A program made the position numbers and the translations under genes. From NCBI GenBank assembly GCA_050290245.1, contig JBNKHH010000038.1, forward strand, positions 1 to 41,297: a DNA stretch of 41,297 bases, read 5' to 3'. The notes under the pieces were generated by a model. That model made no database searches. It saw only the letters and a program-made list of their open reading frames with translations, and had not been told where the DNA came from. Below are positions 8,554-16,174 of the stretch, in pieces. Each line of letters opens with the position of its first letter. The first letter of the stretch is position 1. Source of the stretch: JBNKHH01 sp050290245 (GTDB lineage Bacteria; Pseudomonadota; Alphaproteobacteria; Rhodobacterales; Rhodobacteraceae).

Positions 8554-9414
8554 ATGCCCGTCATCTCGCTGATCGCTCCGCAAGGCACACTTGATCCCTC
8601 GCTGGTGTCAAACCTTCAGGGCGCATTCGGAGCCACCGGCGACGCCCTTTGGCTTTCGCCCGACGAGGCTGCCGAGTTCTCCGTAGCCGCGCGCCCAGCG
8701 AACCTTGAACAGGTTCAGGCAGACCTCGCCGGGATGAAGGTCGATCTGAACTGCATCGACGATAATAACCGCCGGAAATCACTCCTGATCGCCGACATGG
8801 ATTCAACCATGATCGGTCAGGAATGCATTGACGAACTGGCCGACGAGGCGGGCTTCGGGGAACGCGTCGCCGACATTACTGCCCGCGCCATGAACGGCGA
8901 GTTGGATTTTGAAGAGGCGCTGCTCGAAAGGGTCGGGTTGCTCAAGGGTCTGCCGATCTCAGTCATTTCTCAGGTGATCGAAAGCCGCATCTCGCTGGCT
9001 GCGGGCGGCGATATTCTAGTGCGCACGATGAAGGCCAATGGGGCCCGCGCGGCCTTGGTTTCCGGCGGCTTTACCCAGTTCACCACGGTCATCGGCGCGC
9101 GCCTTGGATTTGACGAAACCCGCGCCAATACGCTGTTGGAAAGAGACGGTGCCCTGACCGGCGATGTCGCCCGTCCGATCCTTGGGCGCGAGGCCAAGGT
9201 CCAGGCCTTGAAAGAGCTTTCCCCGGACACCTCGAACGCCATTGCCGTTGGTGACGGGGCCAACGATCTTGGCATGATCGAGCTGGCCGGGATGGGTGTC
9301 GCGCTCCACGCCAAGCCCGTCGTCGCCGCCGCCGCGCCGCTTCGGATCGACCACAACACACTGGCTTCATTGCTATTTCTTCAAGGCTACACACGGGACG
9401 AATTCATTATTTAG
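8554..9414 (+). CDS. serB: Phosphoserine phosphatase
   Basis: Last step of serine synthesis: hydrolyses O-phosphoserine to serine. This 286-residue HAD-superfamily enzyme has an N-terminal regulatory-like region of about 70 residues, then motif I DMDSTMIGQEC (nucleophile D81, acid D83), motif II SGGFTQF, a lysine in GREAKVQAL, and motif III GDGANDLGMI. It is divergent from serC across a 160-bp region that must hold both promoters. Having serA, serB and serC together puts the complete three-step pathway in 4 kb. Confidence 0.97.
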   Translation: MPVISLIAPQGTLDPSLVSNLQGAFGATGDALWLSPDEAAEFSVAARPANLEQVQADLAGMKVDLNCIDDNNRRKSLLIADMDSTMIGQECIDELADEAGFGERVADITARAMNGELDFEEALLERVGLLKGLPISVISQVIESRISLAAGGDILVRTMKANGARAALVSGGFTQFTTVIGARLGFDETRANTLLERDGALTGDVARPILGREAKVQALKELSPDTSNAIAVGDGANDLGMIELAGMGVALHAKPVVAAAAPLRIDHNTLASLLFLQGYTRDEFII

Positions 9415-9444
9415 CTAATTTGTTAATTAACACTTGCGCTAAAT
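9409..9444. promoter_or_regulatory. Inverted repeat upstream of the arsR-type gene (candidate operator)
   Basis: An AT-rich stretch, unlike the surrounding GC-rich DNA, holds 7-bp arms ATTTAGC (9409-9415) and GCTAAAT (9438-9444) around a central TTAATTAA palindrome. It overlaps the end of serB and lies 25-60 bases before the regulator start. It may be the autoregulatory operator of the ArsR protein; a weak serB terminator is an alternative. Confidence 0.4.
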
Positions 9445-9468
9445 AAAGAATCACCGAAAGGTACGGGC

Positions 9469-9804
9469 ATGACTGATCTTGCCCACCTCTTCGCTGCGCT
9501 TTCCGATGATACTCGTCTCAGGGTGGTCGAATACCTGATCGCCCATGGCGAACAGCCCGCCGGCGCTCTGACCGAGCTTGCGGGCATCTCCGCCCCCGCC
9601 GTGTCGCGCCACCTCAAGGTGCTGCGCGAGGCCGATCTTCTGAACCAGCGCGTCGTCGGCACACATCGCTACTACTCGGTCCGACCCCAAGCCCTGCGCA
9701 CCATCTCTGACTGGACCATCGAGCATCAAGCATTCTGGGCCGGCAGCCTCGACAAACTCGATTCTCTTCTCGCTCTCGACCCCAAAGGAAAGGACACGGA
9801 ATGA
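9469..9804 (+). CDS. ArsR-family winged-helix transcriptional regulator
   Basis: A 111-residue DNA-binding repressor. The winged helix-turn-helix covers most of the protein: FAALSDDTRLRVVEYL opens it, the recognition helix lies in GISAPAVSRHLKVLREA, and the wing is GTHRYYSV. There is no obvious cysteine pair of the arsenic- or metal-sensing subtypes, so this belongs to the non-metal group often found with SRPBCC genes. Its stop overlaps the next ATG by four bases, so the pair is co-translated. It probably represses its own operon. Ligand unknown. Confidence 0.92.
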   Translation: MTDLAHLFAALSDDTRLRVVEYLIAHGEQPAGALTELAGISAPAVSRHLKVLREADLLNQRVVGTHRYYSVRPQALRTISDWTIEHQAFWAGSLDKLDSLLALDPKGKDTE

Positions 9805-10262
9805 CCGTTACCGCCCTCCAGGACCTGGAATTCACCCGCGACTACAACGTCACCGTCGACCGCCTCTGGCAGGCGATCACGCAGCCCGACCAGATCGTTC
9901 AGTGGTTCGGCCCCGAAGGCGTCCGCATCGACAACTGCTCGATGGACTTTTCGAAGACTGGCCCCTGGATGTGCGACATGGTCGGCAAGGAAAGCGGCGA
10001 CCACTTCAAGGTCAGCGGTCAAATTACTCACGTGCGGCCTCCGTCAGGCGCGGAAGGCTCAGTCGGCCTTACCTGGGCATGGCACGGCGAAAACGACCAG
10101 CGAGGGCCCGAAAGCCATGTGATTTTCGAAGTCTCCTCCCACGGAAACAAGGCCCGCTTCCGCCTGATCCACCGCGAACTTGAAAACGCCGAAATGGCGC
10201 AAAACCACAGTCGCGGCTGGCTTTCGACCCTCACCAAGCTTGACGCTTTCATGGCGTCATAA
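9801..10262 (+). CDS. SRPBCC (AHSA1-like) ligand-binding protein
   Basis: A 153-residue START-like protein. The N-terminus LEFTRDYNVTVDRLWQAITQPDQIVQWFGPEG and the C-terminal MAQNHSRGWLSTLTKLDAFM are typical of the AHSA1 subgroup, which forms a helix-grip cavity for a hydrophobic ligand. It overlaps the regulator gene by four bases (ATGA), a widespread pairing in which the SRPBCC protein is thought to bind or act on a compound related to the regulator. No ligand can be inferred. Confidence 0.9.
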   Translation: MTVTALQDLEFTRDYNVTVDRLWQAITQPDQIVQWFGPEGVRIDNCSMDFSKTGPWMCDMVGKESGDHFKVSGQITHVRPPSGAEGSVGLTWAWHGENDQRGPESHVIFEVSSHGNKARFRLIHRELENAEMAQNHSRGWLSTLTKLDAFMAS

Positions 10263-10293
10263 AACCCAAAATTCTCAACAAGGAGTATTTCCT

Positions 10294-10611
10294 ATGCCCA
10301 ACTTCCTGCTTCGCTACCAGGGTGGCAAACGGCCCGAGACCCAAGCCGAAACGGACGCCGCCATGGCCGCCTGGGGCGCCTGGATGGAGACGAACGGCCC
10401 CGCGCTGGTCGATCCCGGCAACCCGGTCGGCATGTCCAAGACGATCTCGGCCAATGGCATCGCCGACAATGGCGGCGCTGCCCCAACCGCAGGCTACACC
10501 ATCATCTCGGCCAACGACATCGACGCGGCCTGCAAGATTGCTTCGACCAACCCGATCATCGCCGAAGGCGGCGAAATCGAACTGGCCGAAATCATCCCGA
10601 TCGAGATGTAA
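10294..10611 (+). CDS. YCII-related domain protein
   Basis: A 105-residue ferredoxin-like-fold protein (MPNFLLRYQGGKRPETQ...) resembling the YCII-related/DGPF family. ATG 10294 is chosen because AAGGAG sits eight bases upstream (10280-10285); an upstream in-frame extension lacks such a site and would overlap the previous gene. These proteins often sit with SRPBCC genes or ECF sigma factors. Function is unknown. It is probably the third gene of the ArsR operon, 31 bases after the SRPBCC stop. Confidence 0.85.
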   Translation: MPNFLLRYQGGKRPETQAETDAAMAAWGAWMETNGPALVDPGNPVGMSKTISANGIADNGGAAPTAGYTIISANDIDAACKIASTNPIIAEGGEIELAEIIPIEM

Positions 10612-10614
10612 CTC

Positions 10615-11301
10615 TCAGGTCAGATACCGGCGTGCCGCCTCGGGCGGCGCGTCGAAAAACATGTGCGTCTCGACCGGCGCATGAACCTGCCCCGCTCCAA
10701 CAAAGATCACATCCTTCGCAACCCGGCGCGCGTCGTCGGGGTCATGGGTCACCATGAGGATCGTCGCATCCGGCAGTACCTCAGCCACAAGTTCCAGCAT
10801 CTCGATCCTCAGTGCGGGTCCAAGCGCCGAGAACGCTTCGTCCATCAGAACCACCGGCCGATCCGTCAGCAGGATACGCGCCAGCGCCGCACGGCTTTGC
10901 TGCCCGCCGGACAGATCACCGGGTCGCCGCGCCTCCATGCCATCAAGACCGACCCGCGCCAAAGCACTCCGCGCGCGCTCCAAAACATCGGGCGACGGAC
11001 GCACAACCGGGCTGGCCCCAAGGGCGACGTTCGCCAGAATATCCAGATGCGGGAACAGGTTGTTATCCTGGAACAATACCGCCACCGGCCGCTTGCCTGG
11101 CGCAAGGGGCGCAAGGTCTCTTCCCTGCCAAAGGATGCGTCCCGCATCCGGCTCCTCGAACCCCGCCACCAGGGACAAAAGCGTCGACTTGCCTCCACCG
11201 GACGGTCCGATCACGGCGCTGATCCCGGGCCCAGCGATGGTACAATCGGCCGTCAGTGCGAAATCCCCACGGCTGAATCGCAACTTCTCAAGCGTCAGCA
11301 C
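10615..11301 (-). CDS. thiQ: Thiamine ABC transporter, ATP-binding subunit
   Basis: The ATPase that powers thiamine/TPP import. The 228-residue form from GTG 11301 begins VLTLEKLRFSRGDFAL and has Walker A GPSGGGKST (residues 32-40), signature LSGGQQSR, Walker B VVLMDEAF and a switch histidine in MVTHDPDD. GTG 11301 is preferred over the upstream ATG 11337: the extra 12 residues do not look like an ABC N-terminus, and the GTG gives a 14-base overlap with the thiP stop. Last gene of thiBPQ. Confidence 0.93.
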   Translation of the reverse strand: MLTLEKLRFSRGDFALTADCTIAGPGISAVIGPSGGGKSTLLSLVAGFEEPDAGRILWQGRDLAPLAPGKRPVAVLFQDNNLFPHLDILANVALGASPVVRPSPDVLERARSALARVGLDGMEARRPGDLSGGQQSRAALARILLTDRPVVLMDEAFSALGPALRIEMLELVAEVLPDATILMVTHDPDDARRVAKDVIFVGAGQVHAPVETHMFFDAPPEAARRYLT

Positions 11302-12853
11302 GGCGTGCCCCCCGATCCAGAATCCAGAACAACGCAAAACTCAGTCCCAGCAACAGGACCGAGGCTCCGGCTGCATCCTCCATGCGATATGACCCCATCA
11401 GCCGATAGACCTGCAAGGGCAGCGTCGCCGTATCCGGGTCCGCGAACAGGGCAATCACGCCGAGGTCGCCCATCGAAAGCGCCGCAGCCAAGCCAGCCGA
11501 AAACCCAAGCGGCCGCCGCAATCGGGGCAGGATCAAAAGCCGCATCCGCGCCCATCCGGCGAGTCCCAGACCGTCAGCCAACCGGCCATAGTCCTTTTCG
11601 ATGGTCCGCACCGCCGGGATCATGGCACGCAGGGCAAATGGAAGCGAAACGATGGCATTGACGAGCGCCGTAAGCGGAAGCGCCAGTGCCTCGGGATCGG
11701 CGAAGGGATAGACGATCAGGAACAGCCCTGTCCCCAAAACCAGCGGAGAAACCGCAATCGCCACCAGGCCAGAGGCCTCGACCCAGGTCCCGCGGTGACC
11801 GAGACGGGACGCGGTCACCGCCAGGACCAAAGCCAGGACGACCAAAAGGGCGGTTGACCCGGCTGCCACGGCCAGCGATCGAATTGCAGCCAGCCAGACC
11901 GCGCCCGGCAGACCTGGCACGGCGGGCAAGCCACGCAGAACCACGGCAGCCAACGGCAGGATCAGGAACAGAGCGGCAGCCAGGATCGCAAGGCTGTCGA
12001 TCAGGATAAGTGACGGCGAACTCGCATCCCACCGACGCAGCGGACGATCCAGACCCTGGCCTAGCCCCGGCTGGGCGGCATAACGCAGCGCCACCAGTGC
12101 CACCACGACCGTCAGAATCAATTGCACCAGTGACAGGACTGCCGCCCGGTTTAGATCGAATTCGAACCTCAAGGCCTGATAGATCGCAAGCTCGACTGTC
12201 GTCGCCCTGGGCCCGCCGCCCAGTGTCAGGGCGACCGCGAAACTCGTGATGCAAATGACGAACACCACCAGGGCAGCTCCGGGCAGCACCTGTGCGAGCA
12301 TCGGACGCTCGAGGTGCCGGTTCACGGCCGCCGCATCCATGCCAAGGCTTGATGCCAGCCGAAATCTCTCGGTGGGGATCTCCTGCCAACCTTGCAAAAG
12401 CAGCCGGGTTGCCAGAGGTAGGTTGAAAAAGACATGGGCCAGGACCACTCCGTGGAGGCCATAGATCGAAACACTCGGCAGTCCCAGCCACGCCAAACCG
12501 CCGTTCAACAGGCCACCGCGCCCAAAGACAGCCAGCAAACCAAAGATCGCAACGATCACCGGCAAAAGAAACGGCGCGCCGAAAAGCGTCACAAGTGCGC
12601 CTCGCCCCCAGAAGCGCCGGCGAGCAAGGGCGCGGGCAAGCGGCACCGCCAGCACAACGCTGAACAGGGCGGATAGAAACGCCTGCCAGACCGTGAACCG
12701 GATAGCCGCCCAGTCCGCAGCAGACAGGCCCTGCCCTGGCTCGGCTGTCCTCAGAATTGCAAGTGTAGCGGCAAGAATTAGTGCCGGGATCGCCACCGTG
12801 ACAGCGATCCCGGCCCAAACACTGAACCCTATTGGCTGAGAGCGGTCAGCCAT
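11288..12853 (-). CDS. thiP: Thiamine ABC transporter, permease subunit
   Basis: A 521-residue inner-membrane protein made of two fused permease halves, each ending in a cytoplasmic EAA-type loop that docks on ThiQ (first near EIPTERFRLASSLGMD, second near EKDYGRLADGLGLAG). About twelve hydrophobic segments are visible. This duplicated architecture is typical of ThiP and the related iron permeases; neighbours and riboswitch decide for thiamine. The start overlaps the thiB stop by 25 bases. Confidence 0.95.
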   Translation of the reverse strand: MADRSQPIGFSVWAGIAVTVAIPALILAATLAILRTAEPGQGLSAADWAAIRFTVWQAFLSALFSVVLAVPLARALARRRFWGRGALVTLFGAPFLLPVIVAIFGLLAVFGRGGLLNGGLAWLGLPSVSIYGLHGVVLAHVFFNLPLATRLLLQGWQEIPTERFRLASSLGMDAAAVNRHLERPMLAQVLPGAALVVFVICITSFAVALTLGGGPRATTVELAIYQALRFEFDLNRAAVLSLVQLILTVVVALVALRYAAQPGLGQGLDRPLRRWDASSPSLILIDSLAILAAALFLILPLAAVVLRGLPAVPGLPGAVWLAAIRSLAVAAGSTALLVVLALVLAVTASRLGHRGTWVEASGLVAIAVSPLVLGTGLFLIVYPFADPEALALPLTALVNAIVSLPFALRAMIPAVRTIEKDYGRLADGLGLAGWARMRLLILPRLRRPLGFSAGLAAALSMGDLGVIALFADPDTATLPLQVYRLMGSYRMEDAAGASVLLLGLSFALFWILDRGARRADA

Positions 12854-13818
12854 TCGTCCAGCGCTGGTTTACGGCTGGCCTGCGCCTCGTCGGCCGAAAA
12901 CAACAGCGCCTTTCCGGGTTGTATCAAGGTATTGAATCCATCTGGCAACCGATCTGCTGGTAACGCAGCGGGGTACATCCAGTTTGTTGTCGGGATGATG
13001 TTCTGGAAGCTCTCGGACAGCATAAACCGCAGAAAGGCGTCCGCCAGCTCCGGCTGATCGCTCGACGCCAGCTTGGCCGCAACCTCGACCTGCATGTAGT
13101 GGCCCTCGTCGAAAGACGCAGCCGCTTTTGACCCGTCTTCCTCGGCGATCAGGTGATAGGCGGGCGAAGTGGTATAGGAAAGGACCATGTCCGCCTCACC
13201 TTCGAGGAACAGACCATAGGCTTCGGACCAGCCCGGCGTGACCGTGACGACGTTGTCGGCCAGGCTTTCCCAGACTGACGCCGCCTCGTCGCCATATGCC
13301 GCCTTCACCCACATCAACAGCCCCAGGCCCGGAGTCGAGGAACGCGGGTCCTGGATCACGATCGAAACATCGCTCTCACCCAGTTCCTTGAGGCTGCCCG
13401 GTACATTTGCCATGTCGGCGTTGTGCACAAAGGCGAAATACCCCCAGTCGTAGGGCAGGAAGGTCGCATCATCCCAGGCCACCGGCAAGTCCAGCGCCGG
13501 GGAGGCGATTCCATGCTCGGCAAACAGCCCGGTTGAAGCTGCTTCGGCCATCAGGTTGGTATCCAGACCCAGAACGACATCTGCTTCGCTGCGTGCGCTC
13601 TCGAGCTTCACACGCGCCAACAATGCTGCGCCGTCACCCGCCCCCACGAACTTCAGATCGCAGCCACAGGTTTCTTCGAATGCCGCCTCCACCGCGGGGC
13701 CGGGGCCCCAGTCGGAGACGAAACTGTCATAGGTCATGACTGTCAGTTCAGGCGTGCCCTCTGCCATTGCGGTGTTCGCCGCAAACAAAAGTCCCACGCC
13801 AAGGATGGAAAATCGCAT
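12829..13818 (-). CDS. thiB: Periplasmic thiamine-binding protein
   Basis: The solute receptor for thiamine, TMP and TPP. The 329-residue precursor has a clear signal peptide (MRFSILGVGLLFAANTAMAE) and family blocks ELTVMTYDSFVSDWGPGP, the C.C pair in EETCGCDLKFV, and DPRSSTPGLGLLMW. First gene of thiBPQ. Its Shine-Dalgarno AAGGAG (13830-13825) can be paired away by the hairpin downstream of the TPP aptamer, so expression should fall when TPP is plentiful. Confidence 0.95.
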   Translation of the reverse strand: MRFSILGVGLLFAANTAMAEGTPELTVMTYDSFVSDWGPGPAVEAAFEETCGCDLKFVGAGDGAALLARVKLESARSEADVVLGLDTNLMAEAASTGLFAEHGIASPALDLPVAWDDATFLPYDWGYFAFVHNADMANVPGSLKELGESDVSIVIQDPRSSTPGLGLLMWVKAAYGDEAASVWESLADNVVTVTPGWSEAYGLFLEGEADMVLSYTTSPAYHLIAEEDGSKAAASFDEGHYMQVEVAAKLASSDQPELADAFLRFMLSESFQNIIPTTNWMYPAALPADRLPDGFNTLIQPGKALLFSADEAQASRKPALDEWLTALSQ

Positions 13819-13859
13819 ATCTCACTCCTTGTCAGTCGGACGGGGGAAAAGGATGAGAT
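13819..13859 (-). promoter_or_regulatory. Shine-Dalgarno-sequestering hairpin of the thiB leader
   Basis: On the minus strand ATCTCATCCTT (13859-13849) is complementary, with one bulged base, to AAGGAGTGAGAT (13830-13819), which holds the thiB ribosome-binding site; the thiB ATG follows at once. This is the expected expression platform for translational control by the adjacent TPP aptamer. There is no U-run, so transcription termination is unlikely here. Confidence 0.7.
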
Positions 13860-13865
13860 TGCTCG

Positions 13866-13951
13866 ACCTTCCCTCCGCCGGTGCTAGCCGGTTCAGGTTC
13901 AACGGGTTCACGCAGGTCCGCGCATCTCAGCCTGTGTCCAGGCACCCCGAG
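13866..13951 (-). promoter_or_regulatory. TPP riboswitch (THI element) aptamer
   Basis: The conserved core reads on the minus strand as TCGGGGTGCC, then GGCTGAGAT, then ACCCGTTGAACCTGAACC, then GCTAGCACCGGCGGAGGGAA. These are the standard THI-box elements that bind thiamine pyrophosphate. The variable P3a arm has the insert GCGCGGACCTGCG, which is complementary to sequence just upstream of the aptamer. Confidence 0.95.
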
Positions 13952-14027
13952 GTGAATTCTGCTTACTCCGACCTGCGCGGACCTTCAAGCTGGTGTTTCG
14001 TCTTGCCGGAGAAACGCTGATGCCGCG

Positions 14028-14582
14028 TCAGAGCCCGAGGATCGTGGCAGCCATCGCTTTGGCGTCACCTGCGGAATCCGGACAATGCGACATGGCGGCG
14101 ATCACAATGGCGCCTTCTTTTAAGATCAAGAGCTGACGCGCCAGAATATCGGGTTCAGGGTAGCCCGCGCGTGCTGCGAGATCGGCGAAATGCGAGATCA
14201 ATAGCCGCTTGTGTTCCATCGCCTGGGCGTTGATCGGATCGTCTTTCTTCTGGAATTCGGCGCTGGCCTTGATGAACATACAGCCCTGAAAGCCATCTTC
14301 GTTGAACCACTCCTCCAACGCATCGAACATCGCCAGCAACTGACCCGCCGGGGTGTCGGACAACTCTTCCATCCGGCGATACATCCAATTGCGAAAGTTC
14401 TCGTCTCTCAGCCGCAACACGGCCAGGATCAGTTCATCCTTGGTGCGAAAGTGTTTGTAGATCGACGTTTTCGAAACGCCCGTCTCCTTGGCGACAAGAT
14501 CCATTCCGGTTGCATGAAAGCCATTTCGATAAAACAGCTTCAAGGCCTCCCGAATCAGTTCCGCCCGCTTGCTTTGGCTCAT
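14028..14582 (-). CDS. TetR/AcrR-family transcriptional repressor
   Basis: A 184-residue regulator. The N-terminal helix-turn-helix is plain (REALKLFYRNGFHATGMDLVAKETGVSKTSIYKHFRTKDEL, roughly residues 10-50), followed by an all-helical ligand domain containing FNEDGFQGCMFIKASAEF, a motif shared with AcrR/NemR-like members. It is divergent from a cluster with a DUF1348 protein and a flavin-binding oxidoreductase-like protein. Three copies of TTAACCGATCWGT stand in the intergenic region, one close to its own start, so autoregulation plus control of the divergent genes is likely. Inducer unknown. Confidence 0.93.
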   Translation of the reverse strand: MSQSKRAELIREALKLFYRNGFHATGMDLVAKETGVSKTSIYKHFRTKDELILAVLRLRDENFRNWMYRRMEELSDTPAGQLLAMFDALEEWFNEDGFQGCMFIKASAEFQKKDDPINAQAMEHKRLLISHFADLAARAGYPEPDILARQLLILKEGAIVIAAMSHCPDSAGDAKAMAATILGL

Positions 14583-14595
14583 TTCGCATCCATCA

Positions 14596-14612
14596 TTAAC
14601 CGATCAGTAAAT
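14596..14612. promoter_or_regulatory. Candidate TetR operator, copy 1
   Basis: TTAACCGATCAGTAAAT lies 14 bases upstream of the tetR start. Its core ACCGATCAGT is a near-palindrome centred on GATC, and matches copies 2 and 3. Confidence 0.6.
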
Positions 14613-14727
14613 TTTTTTATGACACACACCTTCCGGGTAAATCAAATATTTTCTTATATTTACGCCAGGTCAGCGTATCATCCTTGTGGTTCCGATGAAC
14701 CTTGTCGCGATTTTTCGCTTGATAATG

Positions 14728-14745
14728 TTAACCGATCAGTACACC
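14728..14745. promoter_or_regulatory. Candidate TetR operator, copy 2
   Basis: TTAACCGATCAGTACACC, sharing its first 14 bases with copy 1. It is 33 bases (about three helical turns) before copy 3, so two dimers could bind the same DNA face. Confidence 0.6.
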
Positions 14746-14760
14746 AATAGGGCCATAACA

Positions 14761-14778
14761 TTAACCGATCTGTTCACC
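14761..14778. promoter_or_regulatory. Candidate TetR operator, copy 3
   Basis: TTAACCGATCTGTTCACC, 14 bases before the ATG of the small ORF at 14793. Position close to the start implies steric block of the divergent transcript. Confidence 0.6.
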
Positions 14779-14792
14779 GAACGGAGTTGCCA

Positions 14793-14948
14793 ATGAAGAC
14801 CGCCTCATTCGCCGTCCACGCAGCGACCGCCGCAGCCAAGATGACCGGCCCTGATGGCTGTCCCGACACCGTGGTCGGCCTTGGTACGACCGCAAGCCAT
14901 GTCGCAGATACCGAAACCCCGGCTACCGCCATGCGGAGCGCGCGCTGA
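14793..14948 (+). CDS. Small ORF, 51 codons, first in the TetR-controlled unit
   Basis: ATG 14793 to TGA 14948 encodes MKTASFAVHAATAAAKMTGP... and ends ...TAMRSAR. A weak Shine-Dalgarno (CGGAG) lies seven bases upstream, and two predicted operators stand just before it. The product is Ala/Thr-rich, with no signal peptide or membrane segment. I recognise no family. It could be a small protein, a leader peptide, or the eroded start of a longer gene; the next 90 bases contain a 13-bp inverted repeat rather than more coding sequence. Confidence 0.4.
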   Translation: MKTASFAVHAATAAAKMTGPDGCPDTVVGLGTTASHVADTETPATAMRSAR

Positions 14949-14971
14949 CCCCACAGCAATCGCGGTCCCCC

Positions 14972-15020
14972 GTCCCGACCGGCCGCCTGTCCCACCCTCC
15001 CTGCTCTGGCCGGTCGGGAC
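14972..15020. repeat. Perfect 13-bp inverted repeat before the DUF1348 gene
   Basis: GTCCCGACCGGCC (14972-14984) and GGCCGGTCGGGAC (15008-15020) are exact reverse complements separated by 23 bases. No T-run follows on either strand, so it is not a standard terminator. It ends 20 bases before the DUF1348 start and would form a strong hairpin in the mRNA between the small ORF and that gene. Confidence 0.7.
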
Positions 15021-15040
15021 CCAAAGAAAGGTACAATCAC

Positions 15041-15511
15041 ATGACCTCCACTCGCCCGCCTTTGCCGCCGTTCGATGACGATGCAGCCCGGCGAAAAGTC
15101 CGCGCCGCCGAAGATGCGTGGAACAGCCGTGACCCGGACCTCGTGACGCCTGCCTATACCGAAGATAGCCGCTGGAGAAACCGCGCCGAATTCCTGACGG
15201 GGCACGGACAGATCCACGCCTTCCTGTGCCGTAAATGGTCGCGCGAACAGGACTATCGTCTGATCAAAGCGCTCTGGGCAACATCAGGCGACAGGATCGC
15301 GGTACGCTTTGCCTATGAATGGCACGATGGCGGCGGCCAATGGTTCCGCTCGTACGGGAATGAAAACTGGGAGTTCGCTCCCAACGGACGGATGCGCCTT
15401 CGCATCGCCTCCATCAACGACCTGCCGATCAATGAAGCCGACCGGCTGTTCCGCTGGCCGCTTGGGCCGCGCCCCCTCGATCACCCGGGTCTCGACGACC
15501 TCGGACTTTAA
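15041..15511 (+). CDS. DUF1348 / NTF2-like protein
   Basis: A 156-residue protein of the DUF1348 group in the NTF2/SnoaL-like cone fold (RKVRAAEDAWNSRDPDLVTPAYTEDSRWRNRAEFLTGHGQI..., then WFRSYGNENWEF and the final RPLDHPGLDDLGL). Members are small soluble proteins of unknown activity, often found beside TetR regulators and oxidoreductases. AAAGG sits about eight bases before the ATG. The adjacent gene follows after 11 bases, so the two are co-transcribed. Confidence 0.9.
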   Translation: MTSTRPPLPPFDDDAARRKVRAAEDAWNSRDPDLVTPAYTEDSRWRNRAEFLTGHGQIHAFLCRKWSREQDYRLIKALWATSGDRIAVRFAYEWHDGGGQWFRSYGNENWEFAPNGRMRLRIASINDLPINEADRLFRWPLGPRPLDHPGLDDLGL

Positions 15512-15522
15512 GGAGAAACGAA

Positions 15523-16122
15523 ATGGCACGCGCTTTTGCAGACATCGCCTTCACCTCCTCTGTGCGCCAGCAGCAAGAGCGGATGGGGTCGGCACACTAC
15601 GCCCGCCTGCTCTCGGACGATTATTTCGGCGGCGACGTCCTTGGCCCATCCGAACGCGATTTCATCGAATCCATCGACGGGTTCTACCAGGCGACGACTT
15701 CGGACACGGGCTGGCCATATGTCCAGTTTCGCGGTGGCGCACCCGGCTTCCTGCGTGTGCTGGACGACCAAACTATCGCCTATGCTGACCTGCGCGGGAA
15801 CCGCCAGTACATCAGCCTTGGCAACATGACCCAGGACGACAGGGTTTCGCTGATCCTGATGGACTATGCGAACGCCCGGCGGCTGAAGATCTGGGGCCAC
15901 GCGAAGGTATACGAAACCGACGAAGAACTGCGCGTGTCCGCGGACACGCCCCCCGAGCGGCTGATCACCATTCGCGTTGCCGCCTTCGACTGGAATTGCC
16001 CGCGCCATATCCCGCGCAGGCTGACCGACAGCGAGGCGGCAGAGAAAGTCGCGGCACTCGAACTCGAAAACGCGGCTTTGCGCCGCCAGCTGCGCACGCG
16101 TGTGACCAACAGCCCCGCATGA
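15523..16122 (+). CDS. Pyridoxamine 5'-phosphate oxidase-like FMN-binding protein
   Basis: A 199-residue split-barrel flavoprotein (FIESIDGFYQATTSDTGWPYVQFRGGAPGFLRVLDD... with GNRQYISLGN and VSLILMDYANARRLKIWGHAKV). This is the general PNPOx-like family that binds FMN or F420 and reduces or senses small molecules; it is not the vitamin B6 enzyme itself. The C-terminal 40 residues form a predicted helix or coiled coil (SEAAEKVAALELENAALRRQL). AAGGAG lies nine bases before the ATG. With the TetR regulator and DUF1348, it suggests a response to a reactive small molecule. Confidence 0.9.
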   Translation: MARAFADIAFTSSVRQQQERMGSAHYARLLSDDYFGGDVLGPSERDFIESIDGFYQATTSDTGWPYVQFRGGAPGFLRVLDDQTIAYADLRGNRQYISLGNMTQDDRVSLILMDYANARRLKIWGHAKVYETDEELRVSADTPPERLITIRVAAFDWNCPRHIPRRLTDSEAAEKVAALELENAALRRQLRTRVTNSPA

Positions 16123-16174
16123 TCCGCCTTGGCTACGGCCGATTCAAAACTCGATTGAATGAATGAACCCAGAG

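Noticed and set aside
14774..15217. 147-codon minus-strand ORF
   Set aside because: Spans the inverted repeat and overlies DUF1348 antisense; no ribosome site or family.
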